A stretch of 6,625 nucleotides of DNA from an uncultured Oscillospiraceae bacterium (lineage in GTDB: Bacteria > Bacillota > Clostridia > Oscillospirales > Acutalibacteraceae). Under the pieces are notes generated by a model. That model made no database searches. It was not told where the DNA came from and saw only the letters and a list, made by a program, of their open reading frames with translations. Shown one piece after another: positions 1-5,059 of the stretch. The number at the start of each line of letters is the position of its first letter. Position 1 is the stretch's first letter. The stretch is from the NCBI GenBank assembly GCA_900549675.1, contig URPG01000118.1, positions 1-6,625 on the forward strand, read 5' to 3'. Made by a program: the position numbers and the translations under genes.

Positions 1-482
1 AATGACAGACAGCCCACCGAACACGCCGGAGCCCATGGCGCCGCCGATATCCGCCGAGCTGCCAAGCTCGGAAATGATGTTCCCCGCAAGATCGCCGAAG
101 CTGGTCCCGTAGCCGGTGATGCCCGCCGTGAGGCTGCTCTGGAGATTGACCGAGAGCTTGAACAGCTCTACCGGCACGATGGTAAAAAGAGACACCGCCA
201 TAAAGCCCTTGATGGCATTTAAAGCGGTGTCCTTCACGCTGCCCCGGCCGTGCTGGTATTCAATGCCGGTTTCAAATGCCGACACCACCAGCCTGGTTCC
301 GTACAGCGCCCAAGCCAGACAAGAAAAAAACAGGACGATGGACTCCAGCTCATCTCAAACAGCTCTACGCCCATGTTTCCCATCTGTGCAAAAAAGTCGG
401 CCAGAAAGCCGACCACCTGTCCGTAGAGCCATTCGATAATCTGATCCATCACGGTCCCAAGAATAAAGTCCCATATGAACAT
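1..482 (-). pseudogene. VirB6/TrbL-like conjugal transfer membrane protein, frameshifted, 3' part outside window
   Basis: This is a polytopic inner-membrane component of a type IV secretion (conjugation) channel, of the VirB6/TrbL-like group found in Firmicutes ICEs. The first 46 codons from ATG 482 read MFIWDFILGTVMDQ..., then a hydrophobic stretch up to MSW. After the TGG codon (347-345) the similarity moves to another frame, reading ESIVLFFSCLAWALYG, then FETGIEYQHGRGSVKDTALNAIKGF (in two parts), and staying open to base 1. In the starting frame the sequence after TGG becomes SPSSCFFLVWLGRC and ends at a stop near 234. The family usually has one or two residues between W and the SIVLFF helix, so a 4-nt loss here (perhaps between two TGG repeats) is my inference. 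The ATG at 482 is preferred over 509 because GAAAGAAGTGAG precedes it. The gene is either broken or carries a sequencing error. Family assignment is from remembered similarity. Confidence 0.8.
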
Positions 483-509
483 TGGATTCTCACTTCTTTC
501 TGTAAACAT

Positions 510-545
510 AAAAAAGGCACACCATGCAATAAAATGCGGTGTGCC
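510..545 (-). terminator. Intrinsic terminator just upstream of the transfer gene
   Basis: Read on the minus strand, GGCACACC (545-538) pairs perfectly with GGTGTGCC (523-516). Inside it GCA/TGC can add three pairs around a short A/T loop, and six T residues follow (515-510). The stem ends only about 28 nt before the preferred virB6-like start at 482. It either ends transcripts arriving from the right or acts as an attenuator in the virB6 leader. On the plus strand no T-run follows, so it is directional. Confidence 0.7.
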
Positions 546-606
546 TGCGTATCTGGTGGAGCGAATTTTAAATAGAGCGAGAAGATTTAGAAAATTTCAA
601 AATGAC

Positions 607-635
607 TTGACAATCCGCTCATTCAGAGCTTCAAT
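607..635 (+). promoter_or_regulatory. Promoter for the small gene at 682
   Basis: A consensus -35 TTGACA (607-612) is followed after exactly 17 nt by TTCAAT (630-635), which matches four of six -10 positions. It lies about 47 nt upstream of the GTG start at 682, in a stretch (546-681) with no other gene. The call rests on motif and spacing only. Confidence 0.45.
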
Positions 636-681
636 ACCACACAACGGTGGCCGCCGAAATAAGGAAAAGGAGGTCAATTGC

Positions 682-849
682 GTGGCAGATTACAAAAAAA
701 TGTATGATTCGCTGTTTAACGATGTGACGGATGCCATTTCGCTGCTTCAGCGTGCGCAGCAAAAGACGGAGGAGCTTTTCATCTCTGGCGATGACGGCGT
801 TATTGTGGAAATCAAAAGAGATTCCAATCCCAACGACGAGGATAAATAA
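682..849 (+). CDS. Small 55-residue protein of unknown function (mobile-element type)
   Basis: This short protein begins (M/V)ADYKKMYDSLFNDVTDAI and ends in an acidic tail, SNPNDEDK. Start choice: GTG at 682 is preceded by AAAAGGAGG with 8 nt spacing, the strongest ribosome binding site in the region. The upstream in-frame extension to 475 has no such site and is discarded. The N-terminal two thirds is predicted to be amphipathic helix (LLQRAQQKTEELF). There is no transmembrane segment, signal peptide or recognised catalytic motif. Similar YKxMYxxLFN...AI..LQxAQxxTEE proteins occur, as I recall, as hypothetical genes in Clostridia prophages and ICEs, which suits the neighbouring transfer gene. 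It has its own promoter and terminator and faces away from the virB6-like gene. Function is unknown. Confidence 0.7.
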   Translation: MADYKKMYDSLFNDVTDAISLLQRAQQKTEELFISGDDGVIVEIKRDSNPNDEDK

Positions 850-850
850 C

Positions 851-958
851 AAAACCCGTTTGCATAAGGCAAGGAGAGCGGCTCTGCCGCCCTCCTTGTT
901 TTGCTGCTGCAAACGCCTTGGAGTATAGTTGCAACTCGCCTATGCTTACACGGGGTTT
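851..958. repeat. Nested inverted repeats around the 870-903 terminator
   Basis: Three nested pairings share one centre. AAAACCCGT (851-859) faces ACGGGGTTT (950-958) with one extra G. GTTTGCA (858-864) faces TGCAAAC (908-914) perfectly. The terminator stem 870-898 lies inside. Between the outer arms is a 10-bp palindrome, AGTTGCAACT (927-936). The block fills the gap between two convergent transcription units. It may simply be a bidirectional terminator region, or the scar of an element end. Confidence 0.45.
870..903 (+). terminator. Strong intrinsic terminator after the small gene
   Basis: CAAGGAG (870-876) pairs with CTCCTTG (892-898), and inside it GCGGC pairs with GCCGC around a TCT loop, leaving one A/C mismatch. 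TTTT follows on the plus strand. It sits 20 nt after the stop codon at 849. It is also a stable hairpin on the minus strand, but without a downstream T-run. It may still help block read-through from the opposing operon ending at 963. Confidence 0.75.
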
Positions 959-962
959 GGGA

Positions 963-1382
963 TTATACCGCAATGGTTTCCATGTGTTCAAAATCAATGA
1001 CCACATCTGCTTTGTCAAATGTAATTTGAAACAAGATTAGCGCAGGAAGTACCTCCGGGTAACTCATAAGGTATTCCGGCGTTTTAGTTATAAACTTATC
1101 CTTGATTGCTTCAACAGAAACAGAGCTTTTTTTAACAACACCAGCCTTGATCCGGACGTGTTCTTCACCATTTTCCGGAATCGTTGTGAATGCGACATGA
1201 GGATTTTCTATAAACTCCGCAACCTTTTGGTTGTCACTAAAGGTAGAAAAATACAGAGTTTTCAGCTCCGCATCATAATAAAAATTGACAATACGCACAT
1301 TGGGTGCTCCGTTCACCGTAGTTGCAATGGCGATTGCTTCCTGGTTTTCCATCATGCGTTCAAATTCTTTTTGATAGTCCAT
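963..1382 (-). CDS. Pyridoxamine 5'-phosphate oxidase-like flavin-binding protein
   Basis: This is a 139-residue protein of the PNPOx-like split beta-barrel fold, a family that usually binds FMN or F420 and reduces or binds small molecules. Seen: an N-terminal helix (MDYQKEFERMMENQEAIAIAT), then strands VRIVNFYYDAELKTLYFST (residues 29-47), then DNQKVAEFIENPHVAFTT (50-67). This 'SxNQKVxxxxxNPxVAF'-type segment is the most family-typical part. Its size matches single-domain members, and it lacks the long PdxH C-terminus, so it is unlikely to be the vitamin B6 enzyme itself. It is the last gene of the five-gene operon. Its ribosome site (AAGGAGA) lies inside the end of the upstream gene, and only 3 nt separate the two, suggesting coupled translation. 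The exact substrate cannot be read from the sequence. Confidence 0.85.
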   Translation of the reverse strand: MDYQKEFERMMENQEAIAIATTVNGAPNVRIVNFYYDAELKTLYFSTFSDNQKVAEFIENPHVAFTTIPENGEEHVRIKAGVVKKSSVSVEAIKDKFITKTPEYLMSYPEVLPALILFQITFDKADVVIDFEHMETIAV

Positions 1383-1385
1383 TTG

Positions 1386-1715
1386 TCATTGGCTCTCCTT
1401 TTTCTTTTTAGACTTAGGCATCGGCAGTTGGGCGCAGGTTTCCTGTACCAGCCTGCATAAAAAATCCCTATCTTCAATATCTTCCAGCAATATTCTCGGC
1501 TTTGCTCCGTCATAGGGAATACCCATGGTAACTTCGGGCAAAAGTGCCAAACCTGCTTCGGTAAGACTGATAAAGAGCTGATTATCACAAATGAGAGCAA
1601 AACACTTGCCATCACAATAAACAGCATAGTCGCCAAACATTTTCTTGTAGGTAATAGATCCTGCAAGGCTCATCTGCTCGCAAACGTACAAAACATAATC
1701 CATTGATGATGCCAT
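1386..1715 (-). CDS. TfoX N-terminal-domain family protein
   Basis: This is a 109-residue, single-domain protein related to the N-terminal half of TfoX/Sxy. The diagnostic stretch is YKKMFGDYAVYCDGKCFALI (residues 23-42), followed by NQLFISL, corresponding to the family's 'K-x-MFGgygl-y-dGk-FALi' core. The C-terminal TfoX domain is absent and the tail is lysine-rich (KSKKKKESQ). Stand-alone TfoX_N proteins are common in Firmicutes next to YafY-type regulators. A competence role is not implied, and the biochemical function is not known. Start choice: ATG at 1715 has GAGGAGG with 7 nt spacing. An in-frame TTG two codons upstream is too close to that site. It lies 24 nt after the VOC gene and 3 nt before the PNPOx-like gene in the same operon. 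Confidence 0.85.
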   Translation of the reverse strand: MASSMDYVLYVCEQMSLAGSITYKKMFGDYAVYCDGKCFALICDNQLFISLTEAGLALLPEVTMGIPYDGAKPRILLEDIEDRDFLCRLVQETCAQLPMPKSKKKKESQ

Positions 1716-1739
1716 GCACAATCCTCCTCGTATAGATTT

Positions 1740-2129
1740 TTATTTCGTAAATGAGCCAATTTCAATGAGGTTGCCCTCTGGATCTGCAACATAGCAGGTT
1801 CGTTGTCCCCATGGCTCCGTGGTTGGTGCTAAAACAGGCATCGCACCTTTGGAAGCAATCTGTTCAAATGTTTCATCGACCGCGGCATAATTGGGGACAC
1901 TCATCGCAATTTCATAATGGCCGTTGATATCCTTTGCGTAAGAAAATGATTTTTTTGTCATCTGCTCGAAATCGGTTCTGCGGTAGAGTAAAAACAAAGT
2001 TCCATCTTTGACCAGATAGACATTGCTTGCATCTTCTTCCTCCTTAATTTCAAAGCCAAGAACATCACGGTAAAAGCGCACCATGGTAGGCATATCTTTT
2101 ACAAAAATTCCAAAGCCGTCTAATTTCAT
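1740..2129 (-). CDS. VOC family protein (glyoxalase/bleomycin-resistance/dioxygenase fold)
   Basis: This 129-residue protein contains two paired beta-alpha-beta-beta-beta units. Module one is MKLDGFGIFVKDMPTMVRFYRDVLGFEI (residues 1-28) followed by NVYLVKDGTLFLLYR. Module two starts around HYEIAMSV (71-78) and closes with TCYVADPEGNLIEIGSF (111-127), the classic 'DPdGNxiEl' ending. Glutamates E73 and E123 sit at usual metal-ligand positions. The first module has no histidine at the expected ligand position (GFGIFV), so it may bind metal differently, or be a binding protein rather than an enzyme. The family includes glyoxalase I, fosfomycin-modifying enzymes and bleomycin-binding proteins, and which applies here cannot be decided. 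Its start codon overlaps the stop of the GyrI-like gene by 4 nt (ATGA), indicating translational coupling. Confidence 0.88.
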   Translation of the reverse strand: MKLDGFGIFVKDMPTMVRFYRDVLGFEIKEEEDASNVYLVKDGTLFLLYRRTDFEQMTKKSFSYAKDINGHYEIAMSVPNYAAVDETFEQIASKGAMPVLAPTTEPWGQRTCYVADPEGNLIEIGSFTK

Positions 2130-2782
2130 GCGTTTACCTCGCTTTCTTTTTCTTGAACGGGAATGCGCAACACGGTTTTTATCTTTGAAATCTCCACTTT
2201 TCTGGGATCGGAAAGATAAATTTCGTGATGTCGGCGGGTATTGGACAAATCATTTTGCAGACTGTTCTCTGCAATAAATGCGTCCATTTTCGCTAGTGTT
2301 GCAGGCTCATCGTCGAAGCTGCCTTGATGCATGCACTGCACACAAAGTCCCTCGGTTAATGTCATAAGTCTTGCTGCCGAAAGCTCAATATGGGGCTTTT
2401 TCTTTGCAGTTATTTCGCAGGCTGCGGCGAACAGCACATCAGTCACAAACTCCGGCTGGCGAATCAAGGCTGTCCAACAAAACTGAGACTTGCTGCTGTA
2501 ATCAAACGCTTCTTTACCTTCAAGCCACCAAAGTCCCTCTAACGGAGGAACCACATACTCAAAGTAATCCGGCGGAGTATTGCCGCTTTTAGGCATCATC
2601 TTAATTGCATAGGACAAGGCATACAGTGTTTCAATCGCCTTTTGATATTCTCCGTTTGGGTCATTGGGATTGCCCCGGCCGTTAACCGCGATAAACTTCA
2701 TTTCCGGCACATTCACTACAGCCGGTACGGATTTGGGCTGATAGAGCTCCCTATACTGCTTCTTATAATCCAATTTTTCCAT
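2126..2782 (-). CDS. GyrI-like domain-containing protein
   Basis: This is a 218-residue protein of the GyrI-like small-molecule-binding group (SHS2/GyrI fold, cytoplasmic), distinct from E. coli SbmC. Seen: a conserved opening MEKLDYKKQYRELYQPKSVP, then VVNVPEMKFIAVNGRGNPND (residues 22-41), then YFEYVVPPLEGLWW (73-86), with a C-terminal LSDPRKVEISKIKTVLRIPV (190-209). These are family-typical elements. Members bind drugs or other hydrophobic cations, and some related proteins hydrolyse cyclopropanoid electrophiles. No specific ligand can be assigned here. Start choice: ATG 2782 has TTGGAGG with 7 nt spacing, while the longer frame to 2842 lacks one. It lies 61 nt after the regulator gene and overlaps the VOC gene by 4 nt. 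YafY/GyrI-like pairs are frequent in Clostridia, and the regulator probably controls it. Confidence 0.88.
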   Translation of the reverse strand: MEKLDYKKQYRELYQPKSVPAVVNVPEMKFIAVNGRGNPNDPNGEYQKAIETLYALSYAIKMMPKSGNTPPDYFEYVVPPLEGLWWLEGKEAFDYSSKSQFCWTALIRQPEFVTDVLFAAACEITAKKKPHIELSAARLMTLTEGLCVQCMHQGSFDDEPATLAKMDAFIAENSLQNDLSNTRRHHEIYLSDPRKVEISKIKTVLRIPVQEKESEVNA

Positions 2783-2843
2783 TTGCGTGCCTCCAATCTG
2801 CACACAAAGCATACCATGCCTCACTTGACAGCTGCGTGTCATA

Positions 2844-3737
2844 TTATAAATAGTTGTCCAGCGTTTTTTGCAGCTTTTCCTTGATTTGCAGGCGGATATC
2901 CTGCGGCTCTAAAATTTCACAATGCTCCCCGAAGGTCGCAAGATAGTGGTAGACCCAATCGCCTCTTGGCATGGTGAGCCGGACAATAAAATCACCGCCG
3001 GGGAGCGTTTCGTACTCTGAAAACTCATCGTAGACTCGGTACGCCATTTTCTTTGTCAGCTTCAGCGTGATGGTTACGAAATCATCTTGAAAACACCTTT
3101 TGCCGTCAAATATCTTTGCAGGAGCGGTGCGTTCAAAGTAATCACCCAACAGCTCCAATTCTTTTATGCGCCGCAGCTTGAAGAAACGATAGTCCTGCCG
3201 CACCGTACAAAACGCATAAAGATACCAGTTTTGTCCCTTAAAACAGAGCTTCAAGGGCTCTACTGTACGCCGCATATCGCCCTCGCTGCTATAATACGCA
3301 AATGCGACCTTTTCCTTTGCAAGAATGGCGGTTTTCAGTTGGCCGAATAGCTTTGCTTCCTCCTCGGCATTGGCCCAATCGGAAAAAGCGACTTCAATCC
3401 AATCGGCGTTGGTCTTTCCAAACAGGGAGGACAGCTTTTGCACGGCGGTGTTCGCCTGCTCCAAGTTGACTGCCTCGACCGCGTGAAGTGCGGAAAGAAT
3501 ATCCGATTTTTCCGCATCGGTCAGCACAGCCTTATTGAGAACGAAATCAGGAAGAAGCGATATACCACCGCCCTTGCCCTTGGTCATATAAATGGGTATT
3601 CCCGCCGAGGATAGAAGCTCCACATCCCGATAAATGGTGCGGGAAGAAACCTCAAAGTGCGCCGCAAACTCCCCGGCAGTCATGCTTTTTTGGTTCAGCA
3701 AAAGATAAACCATTTCGAACAGCCTGTTAATCTGCAT
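2844..3737 (-). CDS. YafY-type WYL-domain transcriptional regulator
   Basis: This is a 297-residue DNA-binding regulator of the YafY/WYL family. An N-terminal winged helix-turn-helix spans residues 5-62, with recognition region FAAHFEVSSRTIYRDVELLSSAGIPI and wing KGKGGGISL. The WYL domain covers about 135-200, with the namesake tripeptide at NWYLYAF (W171-Y172-L173) and the conserved RQDYRFFKLRRI just after it. A C-terminal WCX extension follows (about 215-295: VTITLKLTKKMAYRVYDEF..., then EILEPQDIRLQIKEKL). The full family length is present. WYL domains bind ligands, nucleotides or nucleic acid, but the ligand here is unknown. Start choice: ATG 3737 with GAGGTGAT 5 nt upstream. The open frame to 3842 would cross the promoter. 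It leads the five-gene operon and lies divergent from the methyltransferase, so it could regulate both. Confidence 0.92.
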   Translation of the reverse strand: MQINRLFEMVYLLLNQKSMTAGEFAAHFEVSSRTIYRDVELLSSAGIPIYMTKGKGGGISLLPDFVLNKAVLTDAEKSDILSALHAVEAVNLEQANTAVQKLSSLFGKTNADWIEVAFSDWANAEEEAKLFGQLKTAILAKEKVAFAYYSSEGDMRRTVEPLKLCFKGQNWYLYAFCTVRQDYRFFKLRRIKELELLGDYFERTAPAKIFDGKRCFQDDFVTITLKLTKKMAYRVYDEFSEYETLPGGDFIVRLTMPRGDWVYHYLATFGEHCEILEPQDIRLQIKEKLQKTLDNYL

Positions 3738-3739
3738 AG

Positions 3740-3773
3740 TATCACCTCGATTGCTTTTTATTATAAGGTGATA
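3740..3773. promoter_or_regulatory. Inverted repeat, candidate operator of the WYL regulator
   Basis: TATCACCT (3740-3747) and AGGTGATA (3766-3773) are a perfect 8-bp inverted repeat with 18 nt between arms. The right arm lies in the -35/-10 spacer and abuts the -10 box at 3760-3765. The left arm covers the start region of the transcript and includes the ribosome binding site. A protein bound here would block the promoter, as expected for autoregulation. One arm doubles as the Shine-Dalgarno sequence, so part of the match could be coincidence. Confidence 0.45.
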
Positions 3774-3788
3774 ATATGACATCCGCAA
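3760..3788 (-). promoter_or_regulatory. Promoter of the five-gene minus-strand operon
   Basis: On the minus strand TTGCGG (3788-3783) is followed after exactly 17 nt by a perfect TATAAT (3765-3760). Predicted transcription would start near 3753, giving a very short leader of about 15 nt before ATG 3737. It is a strong sigma-A-type match with no competing candidate. Confidence 0.75.
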
Positions 3789-3818
3789 GACATATTTAGG
3801 CGAATACGCGGAATTGCA

Positions 3819-3853
3819 TTGACATTGACATCGCCACCGCATTGTGATAAAGT
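3819..3853 (+). promoter_or_regulatory. Promoter of the methyltransferase leader
   Basis: Two consensus -35 hexamers TTGACA stand in tandem (3819-3824 and 3825-3830). From the second, 17 nt lead to TAAAGT (3848-3853), a four-of-six -10 match preceded by an extended-10 TG (3845-3846). Transcription would begin around 3860, roughly 210 nt before the methyltransferase start. It is divergent from the minus-strand promoter 30 nt away. Confidence 0.65.
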
Positions 3854-3878
3854 AAGCGAAAGAAAGAGTGGTGTGTTG

Positions 3879-3896
3879 ATGTCGGTCATTCTGTAA
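3879..3896 (+). CDS. Possible leader peptide MSVIL
   Basis: ATG TCG GTC ATT CTG TAA encodes five residues, M-S-V-I-L. In-frame GTG (3873) and TTG (3876) just upstream could lengthen it to seven. The upstream purine stretch AGAAAGAG is only a weak ribosome binding site. The case rests on position: it starts shortly after the predicted transcription start and its stop codon overlaps the 5' arm of the leader's 9-bp stem, as in drug-sensing leader peptides. Confidence 0.35.
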   Translation: MSVIL

Positions 3897-4003
3897 GGAT
3901 TTAAGTTGAACGCATGAAATGAGCAGGTATTCTGCTCTTGTTTGTGTTGCGAAAAAACTGCCTTACAGATTGAAACATCCATTTTTGAATGGTGTAATTT
4001 GTA

Positions 4004-4033
4004 GCGCAGTCGTGTACTGCGCTTTTTTGTTTT
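4004..4033 (+). terminator. Intrinsic terminator inside the methyltransferase leader
   Basis: GCGCAGT (4004-4010) and ACTGCGC (4016-4022) form a perfect 7-bp stem with loop CGTGT, followed by TTTTTTGTTTT. It lies between the promoter (3819-3853) and the start codon (4069), so it would abort most transcripts unless prevented from folding. No gene ends just before it, so it is not an ordinary gene-end terminator. Confidence 0.8.
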
Positions 4034-4068
4034 CTTTCGATAGGCAGAAATGAGAAAGGAAAATAACC

Positions 4069-4794
4069 ATGTATTCATTTACAGACAAATTTATGTTGAA
4101 CGATAAAAACGCCGAGTTTCTGAAATCTACGATGATGGGGCCAAACGCTATGCGGCTGGCAGAAGAATTGAGCTCACCCCTGCACATTCATGGCAATATG
4201 CGCATCCTTGACCTTGGCTGCGGGTGTGGTCTTTCCACCTTGTTGTTAGTCCAAAAATACGGCGCGTCCGTCTTCGCCGCCGACCTTTGGATTTCTCCCA
4301 CGGAAAACTATGAGCGTTTTCAATCCTTGGGGATTGCGGATAAGGCTGTTCCGATTTTTGCCGACGCAACCAAAGGACTTCCGTTTGCGCACGGATACTT
4401 TGATGTGCTGTTTACTGTGGATGCTTATCACTATTTTGGTGATACGGAGGAAATGCTCCCATCACTGATGCCTTTCGTAAAAAAGGGTGGCTATATTGCC
4501 GTGGCAATCCCCGGATTAAAATATGATTTTGGGGAAAATGTTCCCGATGAAATGCAGCCGTTCTGGAATGATGAAGTAGCCAGAACGATACGCTCAATTG
4601 ATTGGTGGAAGAGTCTATGGCAGAAAACAGAGGGCATCGACATTATGGACATTCGTGAGATGACTTGTTGTAAGCAAGCATGGAGCGAATGGTTGACCGC
4701 TTACCATCCTGTTGTTGCCGGAGATATCAAAATGATGCAAGCTGAGGGCGGCAAGTATTTTAATCTGATTCAATTGATTGCCAAAGTCGTTTAA
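4069..4794 (+). CDS. Class I SAM-dependent methyltransferase
   Basis: This is a 241-residue Rossmann-fold methyltransferase. SAM-binding motif I is ILDLGCGCGLS (residues 46-56). The acidic residue ending strand 2 is D72 in VFAADLW, and motif III includes D99 (FADAT). The post-motif segment FDVLFTVDAYHYF (111-123) and KKGGYIAVAIP (138-148) complete the core. The C-terminal third (W166 to V241: WNDEVARTIRSIDWW, TCCKQAWSEWL) probably forms the substrate cap and is rich in tryptophan. It looks like a small-molecule Methyltransf_11/25-type enzyme. It has no Erm motifs or RlmA-type zinc finger, so an rRNA target is not supported. The substrate is unknown. Start ATG 4069 has AGAAAGGA with 8 nt spacing. 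Its leader contains an attenuator-like terminator, so expression is probably conditional. It diverges from the WYL operon, which may share control. Confidence 0.9.
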   Translation: MYSFTDKFMLNDKNAEFLKSTMMGPNAMRLAEELSSPLHIHGNMRILDLGCGCGLSTLLLVQKYGASVFAADLWISPTENYERFQSLGIADKAVPIFADATKGLPFAHGYFDVLFTVDAYHYFGDTEEMLPSLMPFVKKGGYIAVAIPGLKYDFGENVPDEMQPFWNDEVARTIRSIDWWKSLWQKTEGIDIMDIREMTCCKQAWSEWLTAYHPVVAGDIKMMQAEGGKYFNLIQLIAKVV

Positions 4795-4879
4795 AACGAT
4801 TTTCCGTCAGGTTCTATCATAGTTTTATGCTGGTTGTGTTGGATGTAAATCTATTGTTCGTTATTCTATTGCAGAGTTG

Positions 4880-4919
4880 AAACGAGTACCGAGTAGTCGA
4901 AGCTGCTCGGTACTCGTTT
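4880..4919 (+). terminator. Long hairpin downstream of the methyltransferase, likely terminator
   Basis: A 14-bp perfect stem (4880-4893 with 4906-4919; arms AAACGAGTACCGAG and its complement) is extended by three more pairs, including one G-U, to a six-base loop at 4897-4902. The T-run is short (TTTATACTATAT), so termination efficiency is uncertain. The hairpin also works in the opposite direction. It lies 85 nt past the stop codon. Nothing else is recognisable in 4795-4879. Confidence 0.6.
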
Positions 4920-5025
4920 ATACTATATCCCCAAAATCGTCCAGTCAATGCTTGCATATAGCTGGTGGAAAGATACTGATAAATATGCTATTCTTTTATA
5001 TATAATTATTTGTACTGTAACACAG
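4917..5025. repeat. Diverged direct repeat, copy 1 (left of the cyclase-like gene)
   Basis: From 4917 to 4968 this block aligns without gaps to 5992-6043 (copy 2) with 38 of 52 identical positions by hand count. This includes the shared core AAATCGTCCA(G/A)TCAA and TGGTGG. Beyond that, gapped similarity continues through ATTCTTTT plus TATAAT (4990-5006) to TTTGTAC and CACAG (5009-5025). Both copies start at the right arm of a strong hairpin. The block covers most of the gene-free stretch 4795-5059. Confidence 0.55.
5001..5006 (+). promoter_or_regulatory. Candidate -10 box for the 5060 gene
   Basis: A perfect TATAAT lies 53 nt before the ATG at 5060. Only poor -35 candidates stand at the right distance (TGATAA or GATAAA near 4977-4983), so activity may need an activator or be weak. 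The same TATAAT preceded by ATTCTTTT recurs in repeat copy 2 (6059-6074). Confidence 0.3.
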
Positions 5026-5059
5026 ATGTCCTAAATCATGAACAGTAAGGGGGTGTACC

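Larger units (their letters stand above)
3860..4068 (+). promoter_or_regulatory. Attenuator-like structured leader upstream of the methyltransferase
   Basis: This 209-nt untranslated leader contains, in order: a five-codon reading frame (3879-3896); TCTGTAAGG (3890-3898), perfectly complementary to CCTTACAGA (3961-3969); a hairpin GAGCAG/CTGCTC (3921-3926/3932-3937) in the intervening loop; a small stem CCATT/AATGG (3979-3983/3988-3992); and an intrinsic terminator (4004-4033). The stop codon of the tiny frame lies inside the 9-bp stem, so a ribosome stalled there would open it. A competing pairing is possible: ACTGC (3957-3961) can pair with GCAGT (4006-4010), the 5' arm of the terminator. 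This layout is that of ribosome-mediated transcription attenuation. The trigger is unknown. No sequence match to a known riboswitch class was recognised. Confidence 0.6.

Noticed and set aside
475..681. In-frame upstream extension of the small gene, giving 124 residues
   Set aside because: The extension crosses the minus-strand terminator and the candidate promoter and has no ribosome site. The AAAAGGAGG just before GTG 682 fixes the start.
2371..2592. Plus-strand open frames inside the minus-strand operon
   Set aside because: They lie opposite well-supported genes, have no ribosome sites and show no family-like sequence.
4069..4794. The methyltransferase as an rRNA resistance methylase (Erm or RlmA type)
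   Set aside because: The resistance-style leader suggests it, but the protein lacks the Erm NPPY/F-type motif and the RlmA zinc finger. Only a generic class I SAM fold can be supported.
4787..4799. Near-palindrome TCGTTT-A-AAACGA over the methyltransferase stop codon
   Set aside because: Arms of only six bases without a T-run. The 4880-4919 hairpin is a far better gene-end structure.
4922..4955. Minus-strand peptide (S/N)(I/L)DWTI near both repeat copies, resembling a conserved protein C-terminus
   Set aside because: The frames have different lengths and unrelated sequence upstream. The peptide similarity follows from nucleotide conservation of the repeat and no start or ribosome site supports a gene.
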